A stretch of 64,000 bases of DNA from Streptomyces canus (GCF_030815415.1 NZ_JAUSWW010000001.1:1116001-1180000); one strand, 5' to 3'; positions 9,156 through 19,918 are shown, counted from the first letter of the stretch. A program made the numbers and translations. Notes: a model not told the origin generated them from the sequence alone.

Positions 9156-11026
9156 ACACCGAACTGCCCCCCGTGGCACCCGAGGTGGTCGCCGCCGCCG
9201 TCGAGCAACTGACGTCCCGGCTGCGCAAGAAACTGGACGCCGCGATCGAGACGTACGCGACGCTGCCCGTCACCGCCGACGGCCCCGTACGGCGGGTGCG
9301 ATGCGGTGAGGACGCCGAGGTCACCCTCACGCCCGGGCCGTCCGGCGCGGTCACGGAGGACGGTCAGGCACAGTGCAGCTGTCTGCTCGCGCCCCGGTGT
9401 CTGCATCGCGCGGCCGTGCTCGGCGCCGCTCCGGTGGCCGACGCGGACACGGTGGCCGTGACGCCGGAACCGGTGTCCGGCGGGGCCGACGTCAAGACGA
9501 CCCCGCCTGACGAAGGTGCCGGGACAGCGGACACCCGTGCGGCGGATGCGCCGCCGGTGGGACCGACCGACGCCCAGGTGTCAGCCGCGACAGGCCTTTG
9601 GGACGCCGCCGCCGCGGTGCTGGCCGCCGGGGTGCCCGGCGCGGGTGCCGTACCGCAGGCCGAGTTGCTGCGGGCCGCGCACACGGCCCGGCTCGCGGGA
9701 CTGCACCGTCCCGAGGCGGCCGCCCTGCGGGTGGTGCGCGCCCTGCGTGCGGCCCGCGCCCGTCACGACGGTCATCGGCTGGCCGACCTGGTGGCCGCCC
9801 TGCGTGAACTGCTCCTCACCAGCGGCCTGTTGGCGGCGTCCGACCCCGACCCGGCCCTGGTCGGCACGGCCCGGCGCGGCTACCGTCCGGGGGGCGGCCT
9901 GCGTGTCCACGGGGTGTGCCGGGAGCCGGTGATCTCCGCCACCGGCTATGGCGGGGTCGTCACACATGTGCTGTCCGACGAGGGGCGCTGGTTCTCCGTG
10001 GCTGACGTCAGACCCGGTGGCCCGGCCCGGGCGCGGGGTGCCGCCACGGCCACCGTCGCGCTCGGCTCCGGCAGCCTAGATCACGCGCAGCTCTCCCGGG
10101 GCGGGTTGCTGATCTCCGGTGCGACGCTCTCACCGGACGGCCGCCTCGGCGCCGGGAAGGGCGTACGGGCCACCCCGGTCACGGGTCTCTCGTGGACGTC
10201 GGGCCCGCTCGCCCGGCTGTTCTCCCGCCCGTTGGCCGAGGCCGCGGCGACACGGTTCACCGGCGCCGACACGACCGAGCCGGAACAGGCCGGACAGACG
10301 GCCGACGAACTCATCGGCTGTGACGTGGTCATCGTGGGAGCGGCCGAAGACCAGCTGTTCGCCCGGGAGTTGCCCGCACAGGAGGGGGACGGTGAGGGTC
10401 TGCTGATCCGGCTGGTGCCGTCCAGCAGCCACCCCGACCTGGCGCATACGGCCAACTTCCGCAAGCTGGCCTCGCGGCCGGGCTTGCGGTTGCGCGTCGT
10501 CGGGCGTCTCGACCCGGCCCGTGCCGCGACACTGCGGCCACTGGCGGTCGGCCCTGTGCCGGACGGCACAGCGACCCTGCGTCTGCCGACCGAGTGGGCG
10601 GGACACGCTGATCTGGGCTACGACCGCCTCGAGGGCGCGCATTTCCCGTCGGCCGATGAACTGCCATCGGTGGAGACCTTGTCCGCGTTCCCACCGGATC
10701 CGGTGGCCGAAGCGCCCCTGTGGCGGCTGCGACGGCTGGTCGAGGTCGCCGTCTCCGGGGGTCGGCGGACCGCCGCCGAGCCCGCACGCGACGGCGACCG
10801 GGCGTCAGGAACCGCGGCCCTTCGGCGTAGCGGCTTCCGGGCCGCGGCCGACCTGGCGGACGCGCTCGCGGCGGAGGCCGACCGCCGTGGCCGCGATGTG
10901 TTCGGCCGGACCCGGCAAGCCGATCCGAGCGGATACGCACGGGTGTGGCTCGCCGCGGCCGTCTACCTGTCCGGCACCGAACGGGCCCTGGTCGAGGCGA
11001 CTTGGCGGCCACCGGCTGCCGCATGA
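9152..11026 (+). CDS. SWIM zinc-finger protein
   Basis: 624 residues from the ATG at 9152, overlapping the VWA stop by 4 bp. The frame is open further upstream, but that region lies inside the VWA gene. A SWIM-type metal site is seen at C75-x-C77...C83-x-H85. The remaining 500 or so residues are Ala/Gly/Arg-rich and lack a motif I can name, although the repeated hydrophobic strands suggest folded domains. SWIM proteins co-occur with MoxR/VWA genes (YehQ in E. coli). SWIM domains are predicted nucleic-acid or protein binders, so a substrate-recognition role is inference. It is the last clear gene of the operon. Confidence 0.85.
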   Translation: MNTELPPVAPEVVAAAVEQLTSRLRKKLDAAIETYATLPVTADGPVRRVRCGEDAEVTLTPGPSGAVTEDGQAQCSCLLAPRCLHRAAVLGAAPVADADTVAVTPEPVSGGADVKTTPPDEGAGTADTRAADAPPVGPTDAQVSAATGLWDAAAAVLAAGVPGAGAVPQAELLRAAHTARLAGLHRPEAAALRVVRALRAARARHDGHRLADLVAALRELLLTSGLLAASDPDPALVGTARRGYRPGGGLRVHGVCREPVISATGYGGVVTHVLSDEGRWFSVADVRPGGPARARGAATATVALGSGSLDHAQLSRGGLLISGATLSPDGRLGAGKGVRATPVTGLSWTSGPLARLFSRPLAEAAATRFTGADTTEPEQAGQTADELIGCDVVIVGAAEDQLFARELPAQEGDGEGLLIRLVPSSSHPDLAHTANFRKLASRPGLRLRVVGRLDPARAATLRPLAVGPVPDGTATLRLPTEWAGHADLGYDRLEGAHFPSADELPSVETLSAFPPDPVAEAPLWRLRRLVEVAVSGGRRTAAEPARDGDRASGTAALRRSGFRAAADLADALAAEADRRGRDVFGRTRQADPSGYARVWLAAAVYLSGTERALVEATWRPPAAA

Positions 11027-11184
11027 CCACCAGTCCGTTCACTCCGGCCGGAGCGCGGGCCCCGCGAACCGCGGACGTGACCCACGCCACACTGCGGAAG
11101 TGCATAGCGGGGCGGGGCCCAGCGTCTTGTTAAGGGTGACAGCGGCGGAAGCCGGCGTGTTCGGCAGGGGGTTGGGGGGCGACG

Positions 11185-11694
11185 TTGACGGGGCAGCAGC
11201 GGGCCGTTGAGTTCGACCGGTTCGTGGCTGCCCGGTGGTCGGCCTTGCTCCACCTGGCGCGGCTGCTCACCGGCGGAGACCGGCACCGGGCCGAGGACCT
11301 GCTGCAGGAGGCGCTGGTCAAACTGTGGTTCGCCTGGCCGAAGGTGGCCGACCAGGCGCCCGAGGCCTATGTGCGCAAGGTCCTGGCCCGTGCCGCGGCA
11401 CGCTCGGCACGGCGTCGATGGTGGGGCGAGCACCCCGTCGACCAGCTGCCCGACCCGCCCGGAGCGGGAGACGAGACGGCCGCGGTGGACGAACGGACCC
11501 GGCTGGAGGCCATGTTGGCGTTGCTGCCGGCACGGCAGCGGGCCGCGGTGGTGCTGCGCTACTACCAGGACCTGCCCGAGCGGGATGTCGCGGAAGTGCT
11601 CGGGTGTCCGGTGGGGACCGCCCGTTCACTGACGGCGCGCGGGGTCGCGCGGCTGCGGCGGCTTCTGGCCGAGGCAGTCGAGCCGGTCGAGTGA
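11185..11694 (+). CDS. SigE-family ECF RNA polymerase sigma factor
   Basis: 169 residues with the two-domain ECF layout. Region 2 (about residues 8-75) contains AEDLLQEALVKLW, and region 4 (about 108-160) contains LPARQRAAVVLRYYQDLPERDVAEVLGC followed by a GTARSLTARG recognition helix. The TTG start at 11185 follows a G-rich stretch; no ATG lies near. A gene for a small single-span membrane protein starts 10 bp after the stop codon and is the probable anti-sigma partner. The target promoters and inducing signal cannot be read from the sequence. Confidence 0.9.
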   Translation: MTGQQRAVEFDRFVAARWSALLHLARLLTGGDRHRAEDLLQEALVKLWFAWPKVADQAPEAYVRKVLARAAARSARRRWWGEHPVDQLPDPPGAGDETAAVDERTRLEAMLALLPARQRAAVVLRYYQDLPERDVAEVLGCPVGTARSLTARGVARLRRLLAEAVEPVE

Positions 11695-11704
11695 AGGAGG
11701 AACA

Positions 11705-12031
11705 GTGGATCACTTCGAGCAGGAGCTGACACGCATGATGCGTGACGGCCACACGGACAGGCCCTACGAGGACCGGCACCGATACCGGCTGCAAGCCGGC
11801 GTCCGCGCCCGGCAGCGGGCCCGGGCCGCCTGGATGGCCACCGCATCCGTGCTGACCATCGCCGGACTCGGCATCGGACTGCTGCTCCTGGCGAGCTCCG
11901 TCGCCCAGGGCGGACCCCACACGAGGCAGCCCCGCCCCGTCACCTCCGCCGAGTCGATCCCGACGCCGTCGACGGTCCTCCCCGCCTCCACGGCCCAGGT
12001 AGGGGCAGGTTCGAGCGGCCCCGCTCGCTGA
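11705..12031 (+). CDS. Small single-pass membrane protein, putative anti-sigma factor
   Basis: 108 residues from a GTG preceded by AAGGAGGA. Residues 1-40 form a charged cytoplasmic segment. A hydrophobic helix follows at about 43-66, and then a Ser/Thr/Pro-rich tail that would be extracytoplasmic. Position (10 bp after the ECF sigma gene) and topology fit a membrane anti-sigma factor that sequesters the sigma factor. No zinc-binding HxxxCxxC motif is present, so it is not a ZAS-type anti-sigma. The function is inferred from context. Confidence 0.7.
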   Translation: MDHFEQELTRMMRDGHTDRPYEDRHRYRLQAGVRARQRARAAWMATASVLTIAGLGIGLLLLASSVAQGGPHTRQPRPVTSAESIPTPSTVLPASTAQVGAGSSGPAR

Positions 12032-12114
12032 GGGCCGAGCCGGTGTGACCACCACCGCCCGCCAGGCGGTTGACGCCCGCTCCTCCCGCTCTCCACGAAC
12101 AGAAAGCTCACCAG

Positions 12115-13842
12115 GTGTTCCACGAGAACGCGCCCACGTCCGTCGACATGCCCCGAACCGATCGGGCCGATCACCGGCCGGCCTCCTGGGAGCAGCGGCT
12201 GCGCGCCTTCGGATACACGGAACGCCGGCACACGTCCGTGCGCGACCGCCTGGTCGTGCCCTTTCCCGAACCCGGGTCAGGGCCGTGGCGCAGGCTGGGG
12301 CTGTCGCCCACGGCGGCGTTCCGGCTGGCCCGCTGGTCGGAGTGGGGCGGACCCCTGCTGGTGGCGCTCCTTTCCGGGCTGCCGCGCTTTTGGCGTCTGG
12401 GCAGCCCGCGCGAGGTCGTGTTCGACGAGACGTACTACGCCAAGGACGCCTGGTCCGTGCTCCGGCTGGGCTACGAGGGCACCTGGCCGGACCGTAAGAT
12501 CGCCGACCCGCAGATCCTGGCCCATCCCCAGGTGATATCGCTCTCCGACACCGGGTCCTTCGTCGCGCACCCGCCGACGGGCAAGTGGGTGATCGCCCTC
12601 GGCGAGTGGATGTTCGGTCTCACCCCGTTCGGCTGGCGCTTCATGACGGCGGTCCTCGGCACGCTGTCGGTGCTGATGCTGTGCCGCATCGGGCGCCGGC
12701 TGTTCCGTTCGACGCTGCTGGGGTGCCTGGCCGGGGCGCTGATGGCGGTGGACGGTCTGCACTACGTCATGAGCCGCACCGCGCTGCTCGACCTCGTCGT
12801 CATGTTCTTCGTCCTGGCGGCGTTCGGCTGTCTGCTCATCGACCGGGACCACGCACGGGCCCGGCTCGCGGCAGCCCTGCCCGTCCCCGAGGACGGCCGG
12901 GTGCGCCCGGACGGACACACCGGTGACCGTGCCGGAACGGGAGTGCGTCCCTGGCGGATCGCGGCCGGCCTCTGCCTGGGACTGGCGGCCTCCACCAAAT
13001 GGAACGGCCTGTACTTCCTCGCCTTCTTCGTGGTCCTCACCCTGCTGTGGGACGTCGGGGCCCGCCGTGTGGCCGGGGCGCGCCGCCCGTATCGCGCGGT
13101 GCTGCGCAAGGACCTCGGCCGGTCGGTGCTGTCCCTCGTGCCGGTCGCCGTCGTGACGTATCTGGTGACATGGACCGGCTGGTTCCTGTCCGACGACGGC
13201 TACGGACGCCACTGGGCGGACGGCCGCGGCGGCACATGGTCGTGGATCCCGGCTCCGCTGCGCAGCCTGTGGCACTACGAGTACGGGGTGTACCAGTTCA
13301 ACGTGGGGCTGCACACGCCCCACAAGTTCGAGTCGAACCCCTGGAGTTGGCTGGTCCTCGGCCGCCCGGTGCTGTTCCACTACGAGTCGCCGAAACCCGG
13401 GACGGAAGGCTGCCGCACAGCCACCGACTGCACGCAGACCATCCTCGCCCTGGGGACGCCCCTCCTGTGGTGGTCGGCGTGCTGCGCCCTGGTGTACCTG
13501 CTCTACCGATGGGCGCTGCGCCGCGACTGGCGCTCCGGTGCCGTCCTGTGCGCGGTGGGTGCCGGTTATCTGCCCTGGTTCCTGTACCAGGACCGCACGA
13601 TCTTCTCCTTCTACGCGGTCGCCTTCGTGCCGTACCTGTGTCTGGCCGTCACGATGATGCTGGGAGCCCTGCTGGGTCCGCCGGGAGCGACCGGTGAGCG
13701 CCGCACAGTGGGGGCGGTGGCCGCAGGTGTGCTCGTGCTGCTCATCGTCTGGAACTTCATCTACTTCTTCCCCGCCTACACCGGGCAGACGATTCCGTAC
13801 GCGGACTGGCGCGCCAGGATGTGGCTCGACAGCTGGATCTGA
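12115..13842 (+). CDS. pmt: Polyprenyl-phosphate-mannose--protein mannosyltransferase (Pmt family)
   Basis: About 575 residues of an integral membrane glycosyltransferase (GT39). It transfers mannose from polyprenyl-phosphomannose to Ser/Thr of proteins during export. The family's catalytic Asp-Glu motif is visible as [10 protein letters not shown] at about residues 103-112. Many hydrophobic helices follow, together with the STKWNG motif in a membrane segment and [14 protein letters not shown] in the large external loop. The C-terminus is hydrophobic, as is usual. The start is uncertain: I chose GTG 12115, with AGAAAG upstream; TTG 12070 and ATG 12148 are also in frame. S. coelicolor Pmt is of similar length. 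Confidence 0.9.
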   Translation: MFHENAPTSVDMPRTDRADHRPASWEQRLRAFGYTERRHTSVRDRLVVPFPEPGSGPWRRLGLSPTAAFRLARWSEWGGPLLVALLSGLPRFWRLGSPREVVFDETYYAKDAWSVLRLGYEGTWPDRKIADPQILAHPQVISLSDTGSFVAHPPTGKWVIALGEWMFGLTPFGWRFMTAVLGTLSVLMLCRIGRRLFRSTLLGCLAGALMAVDGLHYVMSRTALLDLVVMFFVLAAFGCLLIDRDHARARLAAALPVPEDGRVRPDGHTGDRAGTGVRPWRIAAGLCLGLAASTKWNGLYFLAFFVVLTLLWDVGARRVAGARRPYRAVLRKDLGRSVLSLVPVAVVTYLVTWTGWFLSDDGYGRHWADGRGGTWSWIPAPLRSLWHYEYGVYQFNVGLHTPHKFESNPWSWLVLGRPVLFHYESPKPGTEGCRTATDCTQTILALGTPLLWWSACCALVYLLYRWALRRDWRSGAVLCAVGAGYLPWFLYQDRTIFSFYAVAFVPYLCLAVTMMLGALLGPPGATGERRTVGAVAAGVLVLLIVWNFIYFFPAYTGQTIPYADWRARMWLDSWI

Positions 13843-13903
13843 GTCGCGTGATGTGGGTCACTCGCCGGGTGCTGCGGGTCGGGCGTGCTCGATCATGATC
13901 CGA

Positions 13904-14605
13904 ATGGACGCCCACTTTCTTGGCATCACCGAGCTGGTCGAGGCACCGTCCGTGGCGGTCGTGGTCGACGTCATGCGGGCCTTCACCGTGGCCGCCTGGG
14001 CCTTTGGCCAAGGGGCCGAGAAGATCGTTCTGGCTGAGTCGCTGGACGAAGCCCTGGCCCTCAAGGCCCGCCACCCGGACTGGGTGGCGCTCAAGGACGG
14101 TCCGCCCGCACCCGGCTTCGACACCGTCAACTCGCCGGGCATGCTGCGTTCCATGGACCTCGGCGGCCGGACCGTCGTACAGAAGACCACGGCGGGGACG
14201 GTCGGCGCCCTCGCGGTCAAGGACGCGTCACTGGTGCTGTGCGCAAGCTTCGTGGTGGCGGAGGCAACGGCTCGGCTCCTTCTTACCCGCAAGAGTGACA
14301 GCGTCACCTTCGTCGTCACCGGCGAGGGTGGACAGGCCGACGAGGATCTGGCGTGCGCCCAGTACATCGCCCGGAGGGCCACCGAGGCAGGAACCGATGC
14401 CGCCGACTTCCTCCGCCGCGCCGCCGAGTCCCGCGCGGCAGCCGAACTGACACAAGGGGTGCGTCAAGGAGTCCACCCCGATGACGTCGCGCTCTGTCTC
14501 GAACTCGACCGCTTCCCCTTTGCCATGGTGGCGGCCGTCGAAAACTCCCTGATGGTCCTTCGCCCGGACCTCGTGCCTTCGCCGGGCGACGACACCTCGA
14601 TCTGA
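13904..14605 (+). CDS. 2-phosphosulfolactate phosphatase family protein (ComB-like)
   Basis: 233 residues resembling the ComB family, including the N-terminal [12 protein letters not shown] segment and the [11 protein letters not shown] motif. In methanogens ComB hydrolyses 2-phosphosulfolactate in coenzyme M synthesis. Streptomyces has no such pathway, so the natural substrate here is unknown. The start is ATG 13904 (MDAHFLGI); ATG 13895 lies three codons upstream. The gene stands alone between pmt and the phosphatase gene. Confidence 0.75.
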   Translation: MDAHFLGITELVEAPSVAVVVDVMRAFTVAAWAFGQGAEKIVLAESLDEALALKARHPDWVALKDGPPAPGFDTVNSPGMLRSMDLGGRTVVQKTTAGTVGALAVKDASLVLCASFVVAEATARLLLTRKSDSVTFVVTGEGGQADEDLACAQYIARRATEAGTDAADFLRRAAESRAAAELTQGVRQGVHPDDVALCLELDRFPFAMVAAVENSLMVLRPDLVPSPGDDTSI

Positions 14606-14705
14606 TCGCCGACACGGCCCAGGTGGGCCGTTCCCCGGGCCCCGTGGCCTGTTCGCTCCTATCGTGGAAGGGCACAGTGACGCTCGGCGCCGAGGCAGGC
14701 AGCAA

Positions 14706-15938
14706 ATGGCGGAGGAACCTCAGATCGACTATGCGGCGGTATTCAGGGCTCTGCCCGGCATGGTGGCACTGCTCACCCCCGAGCTGGTGTACGTGGACGC
14801 CAACGAGGACTTCCTCCGGCTGGCCGGACGCACCCGCGAGCAGCTGCTGGGCCACTACATCTTCGACGTCTTCCCCGAGAACCCGAACGACGCCGCCGCG
14901 GCCGGTATGCGCGAGACCCGGGAGTCGATGCTGCGCACCGCCGCCACCGGCGAACGCGACACCATGGCGCTGCTCCGCTACGACATCGAGGACCCCGCGC
15001 ACCCCGGCCGGTGGGAGGAGCACTACTGGAGCCCGGTCAACGCTCCCGTCCACGGCCCCGACGGGCAGGTCACGCTGATCGTGCACCGGGTGGAAGAGGT
15101 CACCGAACTCATCCACGCCTTCGGCGGCCCGGGCGGCGACCGGCGGTCCCGGGTGCTCGAGGCCGAGCTGTACACCCGCGCGCGGGAACTTCAGCAGGTC
15201 AACGAACGCCTGCGCCAGGCACACGACCGCGAGCGTGAGGTCGCCCTGGCCCTGCAGGCGGCCATGCTGCCCAACCCCAGACCCCTCGCACACCGCAAAG
15301 CGGCTGTCCGCTACCGGCCCGCCATCGGCGCCCTGAACGTGTGCGGCGACTGGTACGACGTGGTCGAGCTGCCCGGCGAGGGCCTCGCGGTGGCGGTGGG
15401 TGACGTCGTCGGTCACGGCCTGGCGGCCGCCTGCGCCATGGGACAACTGCGCAGCGCCCTGAGCGCGGCCACACGCGTCGCCGACGGCCCGGCACAGGCC
15501 CTGGAGGCCCTCGACATGTACGCCCGCTCCGTCGACGGCGCCGAATCGACCACAGCGGCGACGACCTTCATCGACTGGGACGACCACACCATCACCTACA
15601 GCTGCGCCGGGCACCCGCCGCCCGCCCTGCTCCACCCCGACGGCACCGTGTCCTTCCTCGACGGGGCCACCGACCCGCCACTCGCCGCCCGCCCCCGCTC
15701 CGCCCCGCGCCCCCAGGCCCAGACGCCCTTCGCCGAGGGCGCCACCCTGGTCCTCTACACCGACGGCCTGGTCGAACGCCGCACCGACGACATCGACGCC
15801 GGGCTGGCCCGCCTCGCCGACTCCCTCACCCACCATCAGCACGCCGCCCCCGAGGCCCTGGCCGACGCCCTCCTCACCGATCTGCTCCCCCAGACCGGCA
15901 ACACGGACGACACCGCCCTCATCGTCCTACGGCTGTGA
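14706..15938 (+). CDS. PAS-domain SpoIIE/RsbU-type PP2C serine phosphatase
   Basis: 410 residues from ATG 14706 (GTG 14664 is also in frame). A PAS domain occupies about residues 10-125, with typical VYVDANEDFLRLAGR and GHYIFDVFP segments. A coiled-coil linker follows (ELQQVNERLRQAHDRE). The C-terminal domain is PP2C-like with metal-binding acidic motifs: CGDWYDV, VGDVVGHGL, YTDGLVERR and the terminal DDTALIVL. Such enzymes dephosphorylate anti-anti-sigma factors in response to a sensed signal. No kinase or STAS partner is adjacent, so the target is unknown. Confidence 0.9.
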   Translation: MAEEPQIDYAAVFRALPGMVALLTPELVYVDANEDFLRLAGRTREQLLGHYIFDVFPENPNDAAAAGMRETRESMLRTAATGERDTMALLRYDIEDPAHPGRWEEHYWSPVNAPVHGPDGQVTLIVHRVEEVTELIHAFGGPGGDRRSRVLEAELYTRARELQQVNERLRQAHDREREVALALQAAMLPNPRPLAHRKAAVRYRPAIGALNVCGDWYDVVELPGEGLAVAVGDVVGHGLAAACAMGQLRSALSAATRVADGPAQALEALDMYARSVDGAESTTAATTFIDWDDHTITYSCAGHPPPALLHPDGTVSFLDGATDPPLAARPRSAPRPQAQTPFAEGATLVLYTDGLVERRTDDIDAGLARLADSLTHHQHAAPEALADALLTDLLPQTGNTDDTALIVLRL

Positions 15939-15957
15939 CCCGTCCCCTGGCCCCGCC

Positions 15958-17340
15958 TCAGCACTCGATGACGTTGACGGCGAGGCCACCGCGGGCGGTC
16001 TCCTTGTACTTGACCTTCATGTCGGCGCCGGTCTCCTTCATGGTCTTGATGACCTTGTCGAGGGAGACGTGGTGCCGGCCGTCGCCCCGCAGGGCCATCC
16101 GCGCGGCGGTCACGGCCTTCACCGCGGCCATGCCGTTGCGTTCGATACAGGGGATCTGGACGAGGCCGCCGACCGGGTCGCAGGTCAGCCCGAGGTTGTG
16201 TTCCATGCCGATCTCGGCGGCGTTCTCGACCTGTTCCGGGGAGCCGCCCAGCACCTCGGCGAGACCGCCCGCGGCCATCGAGCAGGCGGAGCCGACCTCG
16301 CCCTGGCAGCCGACCTCGGCGCCGGAGATGGAGGCGTTCTCCTTGAAGAGCATGCCGATCGCCCCGGCGGCGAGCATGAAGCGGACGATGCCGTCCTCGT
16401 CGGCGCCCGGCACGAAGTTGAGGTAGTAGTGCAGAACGGCGGGGATGATGCCCGCCGCGCCGTTCGTCGGCGCGGTGACGACCCGTCCGCCCGCCGCGTT
16501 CTCCTCGTTCACCGCCATCGCGTAGAGCGTGATCCACTCCATCGCGCGCGCCAACGGATCGCCCTCGCTGCGCAGTTGACGAGCCGCCGCCGCAGCCCGC
16601 CGACGCACCTTCAGGCCACCGGGCAGGATGCCTTCGCAGGACATCCCACGCGACACACACCCTTCCATCACCCGCCAGATCGCCAGCAGGCCCGCGCGGA
16701 TCTCCTCCTCGGTGCGCCAGGCGCGCTCGTTCTCCAGCATCAGCGCGGAGATCGACAGCCCCGTCTCCCTGGTCAGCCGCAGCAGTTCGTCACCCGTGCG
16801 GAACGGATGGGCCTGCGCGGTGTCGTCGACCTTGATCCGGTCCGCCCCGACGGCGTCCTCGTCGACCACGAAGCCGCCGCCCACCGAGTAGTACGTCTTC
16901 TCCAGCAGCGGGACCCCGTCGGCGTCGTACGCGAAGAGGGTCATGCCGTTGGCGTGGTACGGCAGCGAGCGCCGACGGTGCAGGACCAGCTGGGTCGAGG
17001 CGTCGAAGTCGATCTCGTGGGCCGGGCCGATCTCGGCACCGAGCAGACGGATGCGCCCGCTGCCGCGGATCCGCTCGACGTCCAGGTCTGCCTGGGCGAC
17101 GTCGACCGTGTGCGGCTCGTTGCCCTCCAGGCCCAGCAGCACCGCCTTGGGGGTGCCGTGGCCGTGGCCGGTGGCACCGAGGGAGCCGAACAGCTCCGCC
17201 CGCACCGCAGCGGCCGGGGCGAGCAGGCCGTCCGTCTTCAGCCGGGCGGCGAACATCGCGGCGGCGCGCATCGGTCCGACGGTGTGCGAGCTGGACGGGC
17301 CGATGCCTATGGAGAACAGGTCGAAGACGCTGATTGCCAC
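15958..17340 (-). CDS. sdaA: L-serine ammonia-lyase (iron-sulfur, single chain)
   Basis: 460 residues. It deaminates L-serine to pyruvate and ammonia using a [4Fe-4S] cluster. The N-terminal beta-type domain starts [21 protein letters not shown], and the alpha-type domain contains the cluster region and [13 protein letters not shown] prefer GTG 17340 because GGAG lies 8 bp upstream of it; ATG 17352 would place that GGAG inside the gene. It is the last gene after reductase 1 and glyA, so serine made from betaine-derived glycine can enter central metabolism as pyruvate. Confidence 0.93.
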   Translation of the reverse strand: MAISVFDLFSIGIGPSSSHTVGPMRAAAMFAARLKTDGLLAPAAAVRAELFGSLGATGHGHGTPKAVLLGLEGNEPHTVDVAQADLDVERIRGSGRIRLLGAEIGPAHEIDFDASTQLVLHRRRSLPYHANGMTLFAYDADGVPLLEKTYYSVGGGFVVDEDAVGADRIKVDDTAQAHPFRTGDELLRLTRETGLSISALMLENERAWRTEEEIRAGLLAIWRVMEGCVSRGMSCEGILPGGLKVRRRAAAAARQLRSEGDPLARAMEWITLYAMAVNEENAAGGRVVTAPTNGAAGIIPAVLHYYLNFVPGADEDGIVRFMLAAGAIGMLFKENASISGAEVGCQGEVGSACSMAAGGLAEVLGGSPEQVENAAEIGMEHNLGLTCDPVGGLVQIPCIERNGMAAVKAVTAARMALRGDGRHHVSLDKVIKTMKETGADMKVKYKETARGGLAVNVIEC

Positions 17341-17394
17341 GCTGTACTCCATGGGGTGAAGCGCGAGGGGCGTGCCCCTGCGGGAGGTGGTCGG

Positions 17395-18651
17395 TTACAG
17401 GCCGGGGTACAGCGGGTGCTTGTCGGCGAGCGTCTTGACCCGGGCCTTGAGGTCGTCGACGTTGTAGGACGGCTTCAGTGCGGAGGCGATCACGTCGGCG
17501 ACCTCGGTGAAGTCGTCGGCGGTGAAGCCGCGGGTGGCCAGGGCCGGGGTGCCGATCCGCAGGCCCGAGGTGACCATCGGGGGACGCGGGTCGTTGGGGA
17601 CGGCGTTGCGGTTGACGGTGATGCCGACCTCGTGGAGACGGTCCTCGGCCTGCTGCCCGTCCAGCTCGGACTCACGCAGGTCGACCAGGATCAGGTGGAC
17701 GTCGGTGCCGCCGGACAGCACGTTCACGCCGGCCGCGCGGGCGTCCGGGGCCGTCAGCCGCTCGGCGAGGATCCGCGCTCCCTCCACCGTACGCGCCTGG
17801 CGCTCCTTGAACTCCTCGGAGGCGGCGACCTTGAAGGAGACCGCCTTGGCCGCGATCACATGCTCCAGTGGACCGCCCTGGAAGCCGGGGAAGACGGACG
17901 AGTTGAGCTTCTTCGCGAACGCCTGCCTGGCGAGGATGATCCCGCCGCGCGGCCCGCCCAGGGTCTTGTGCGTGGTGGAGGTGACGACATCGGCGTACTC
18001 GACCGGGTTGGGGTGCAGACCGGCCGCGACCAGTCCGGCGAAGTGTGCCATGTCCACCCACAGGAAGGCCTCGACCTCGTCGGCGATCCGGCGGAACTCG
18101 GCGAAGTCCAGCTGGCGCGGGTAGGCGGACCAGCCGGCGATGATGACCTTGGGGCGGTGTTCCTTGGCGAGGCGTTCGACCTCGGCCATGTCGACTAGCC
18201 CGGCGTCGTCCACGTGGTAGGCGACCACGTTGAACTGCTTGCCGGAGAAGTTCAGCCGCATGCCGTGGGTGAGGTGGCCGCCGTGGGCCAGGTCCAGGCC
18301 CAGGATGGTGTCGCCGGGCTGGGCGAGCGCGAACAGTGCGGCCTGGTTGGCGGAGGCACCCGAGTGCGGCTGGACGTTGGCGTACTCGGCGCCGAACAGG
18401 GCCTTGACCCGGTCGATGGCGATCTGCTCGGCGACATCCACGTGCTCGCAGCCGCCGTAGTAGCGGCGGCCGGGGTAGCCCTCGGCGTACTTGTTGGTCA
18501 GGACCGAGCCCTGGGCCTCCATCACCGCGACCGGCGCGAAGTTCTCGGAGGCGATCATCTCCAGGGTGGACTGCTGACGGTCCAGCTCGGCATCGACCGC
18601 CGCGGCGATCTCCGGGTCCACCTCGTGCAGGGGCTGGTTCAAGAGGGTCAT
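17395..18651 (-). CDS. glyA: Serine hydroxymethyltransferase
   Basis: 418 residues of a PLP enzyme that joins glycine with 5,10-methylene-THF to give serine. The substrate/PLP motif SENFAP and the cofactor-lysine motif [12 protein letters not shown] are present, with the usual YPGRRYYGG segment. ATG 18651 has GGAGACC upstream. In the cluster it consumes both products of dimethylglycine and sarcosine oxidation (glycine and methylene-THF). That makes it probably a catabolic GlyA paralogue rather than the housekeeping copy. It lies 28 bp downstream of reductase 1 and 54 bp upstream of sdaA. Confidence 0.95.
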   Translation of the reverse strand: MTLLNQPLHEVDPEIAAAVDAELDRQQSTLEMIASENFAPVAVMEAQGSVLTNKYAEGYPGRRYYGGCEHVDVAEQIAIDRVKALFGAEYANVQPHSGASANQAALFALAQPGDTILGLDLAHGGHLTHGMRLNFSGKQFNVVAYHVDDAGLVDMAEVERLAKEHRPKVIIAGWSAYPRQLDFAEFRRIADEVEAFLWVDMAHFAGLVAAGLHPNPVEYADVVTSTTHKTLGGPRGGIILARQAFAKKLNSSVFPGFQGGPLEHVIAAKAVSFKVAASEEFKERQARTVEGARILAERLTAPDARAAGVNVLSGGTDVHLILVDLRESELDGQQAEDRLHEVGITVNRNAVPNDPRPPMVTSGLRIGTPALATRGFTADDFTEVADVIASALKPSYNVDDLKARVKTLADKHPLYPGL

Positions 18652-18679
18652 CGACGGTCTCCTTGGATGTGGGCGCTCC

Positions 18680-19858
18680 TCAGAGCGCGACCGCGGCGGC
18701 GGGGACGAGCGTGCGGCGGAGCCGGTTGAAGAACTTGGGCTGGTTGAGGGAGAGCACCGCGACGGGGGTGCCCTCGCGCCGGTAGACGGCGGTGAAGGAA
18801 CGGCTGTCGACGTCGCCTTCGACGACTTCCGGCTCGGCTCCGGGGCCGACGTGTCCGGCGAGCTGGATGCGCACCTGGTACTGATCGGACCAGAAGTACG
18901 GCGCGGTGAGCGGCGCCGGGACCGACTCTCCGCGGAGCAGTGTCCGAGCGGCGGTCCTCGCCTGCTCGATGGCGTTGCTCCAGTGCTCGACGCGGGCATG
19001 GCGCCCGGTGAACGGGCTGGGACAGCGGGCGACATCACCTACGGCGACCACGCCCGGGACACCGGTCGCACAACCGGCGTCGCACACCACACCGTCGTCC
19101 GCCCGCACGCCGGATCCCGCAAGCCAGTCGGTGGCGGGCCTGACACCCACGCCCACCACGACGATGTCGGCGGGCAGCACTCGCCCGTCCGCCAGCCGTA
19201 CGCCGGTCACCCGGTTCTCGCCGACGAGTCCCGCCACTCCGGTTCCCCTCAGCAGGCGGACGCCGTGATCGGTGTGGAGCGAGGCGCACACCAGCCCCAT
19301 CTCCCGCCCCAGTTGGCGTTCCAGCGGTACGTCGAGTGCCTCCACGACGGTGACGTCGAGCCCGAGTCCGCGGGCGGTGGAGGCCACCTCGGCACCGATG
19401 AAGCCGGCGCCGATGACGACGAGCCCGGGCCGGCCGTCCAGCAGTTCGGCGCGCAGGGCCTGGGCGTCGTCGAGGGTACGCAGGGTGTGGACACCGGCCG
19501 GCCCGTCCGTACCGGGGAGCATCCGGGCACTGGCGCCGGTCGCGACGACGACCCCGCCGGTGCGGACGTGCCGTCCCCCGGCCAGGGTGACGGTCCTGGC
19601 CACCGGATCCAGCCGCACCGCGCGCTCGCCGAGGAGCCACTGCACGTCCAACGCCTCGTACTCATCGGCGTCACCGAGCGCGAGCGCGTCGACGTCGAGG
19701 TCCCCCTTGAGGAAGTCCTTCGACAGCGGCGGGCGGTCGTAGGGAGTGTGGTGCTCCTCCCCCACGACGACGATCTCGCCGTCGTAGCCCTCCGCGCGCA
19801 GCGCACGGACCGTGCTCAGACCTGCCAGCGACGCTCCGACGACGGTGATGCTCCTCAT
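18680..19858 (-). CDS. FAD-dependent ferredoxin reductase, copy 1 (betaine demethylase electron transfer)
   Basis: 392 residues of the BphA4/rubredoxin-reductase type. There is an N-terminal FAD Rossmann motif ([15 protein letters not shown]), a PPLSKDFL segment, a central NAD-binding motif ([14 protein letters not shown]) and a C-terminal reductase-like domain. ATG 19858 starts the conserved [10 protein letters not shown]. The gene heads a reductase-glyA-sdaA operon with its own 19-bp-period operator upstream (19892-19918). It should pass electrons from NAD(P)H via ferredoxin to the Rieske oxygenases. Paralogue: 43362-44525. Confidence 0.88.
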   Translation of the reverse strand: MRSITVVGASLAGLSTVRALRAEGYDGEIVVVGEEHHTPYDRPPLSKDFLKGDLDVDALALGDADEYEALDVQWLLGERAVRLDPVARTVTLAGGRHVRTGGVVVATGASARMLPGTDGPAGVHTLRTLDDAQALRAELLDGRPGLVVIGAGFIGAEVASTARGLGLDVTVVEALDVPLERQLGREMGLVCASLHTDHGVRLLRGTGVAGLVGENRVTGVRLADGRVLPADIVVVGVGVRPATDWLAGSGVRADDGVVCDAGCATGVPGVVAVGDVARCPSPFTGRHARVEHWSNAIEQARTAARTLLRGESVPAPLTAPYFWSDQYQVRIQLAGHVGPGAEPEVVEGDVDSRSFTAVYRREGTPVAVLSLNQPKFFNRLRRTLVPAAAVAL

Positions 19859-19891
19859 GTGCGGGCTCCAGACGGAGAGTTGTCTCATATA

Positions 19892-19918
19892 GCACAACGA
19901 CACTCGTTATGCGCAACA
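19892..19918 (-). promoter_or_regulatory. Candidate IclR operator upstream of reductase 1
   Basis: Read on the minus strand, half-sites TGTTGCG and CGTTGTG begin exactly 19 bp apart. The same pattern precedes most units of the choline/betaine cluster. A further GTTGT/ACAAC inverted pair overlaps its downstream edge (19879-19898). Confidence 0.55.

Noticed and set aside
5535..9179. A 1,214-codon open frame on the minus strand.
   Set aside because: It is the antisense shadow of the DUF5682/VWA gene, which has clear motifs on the + strand.
11023..11133. A 36-codon frame starting with ATGA overlap at the SWIM stop.
   Set aside because: It is too short and has no recognisable features; the overlap may be chance in this sequence. 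No independent support.
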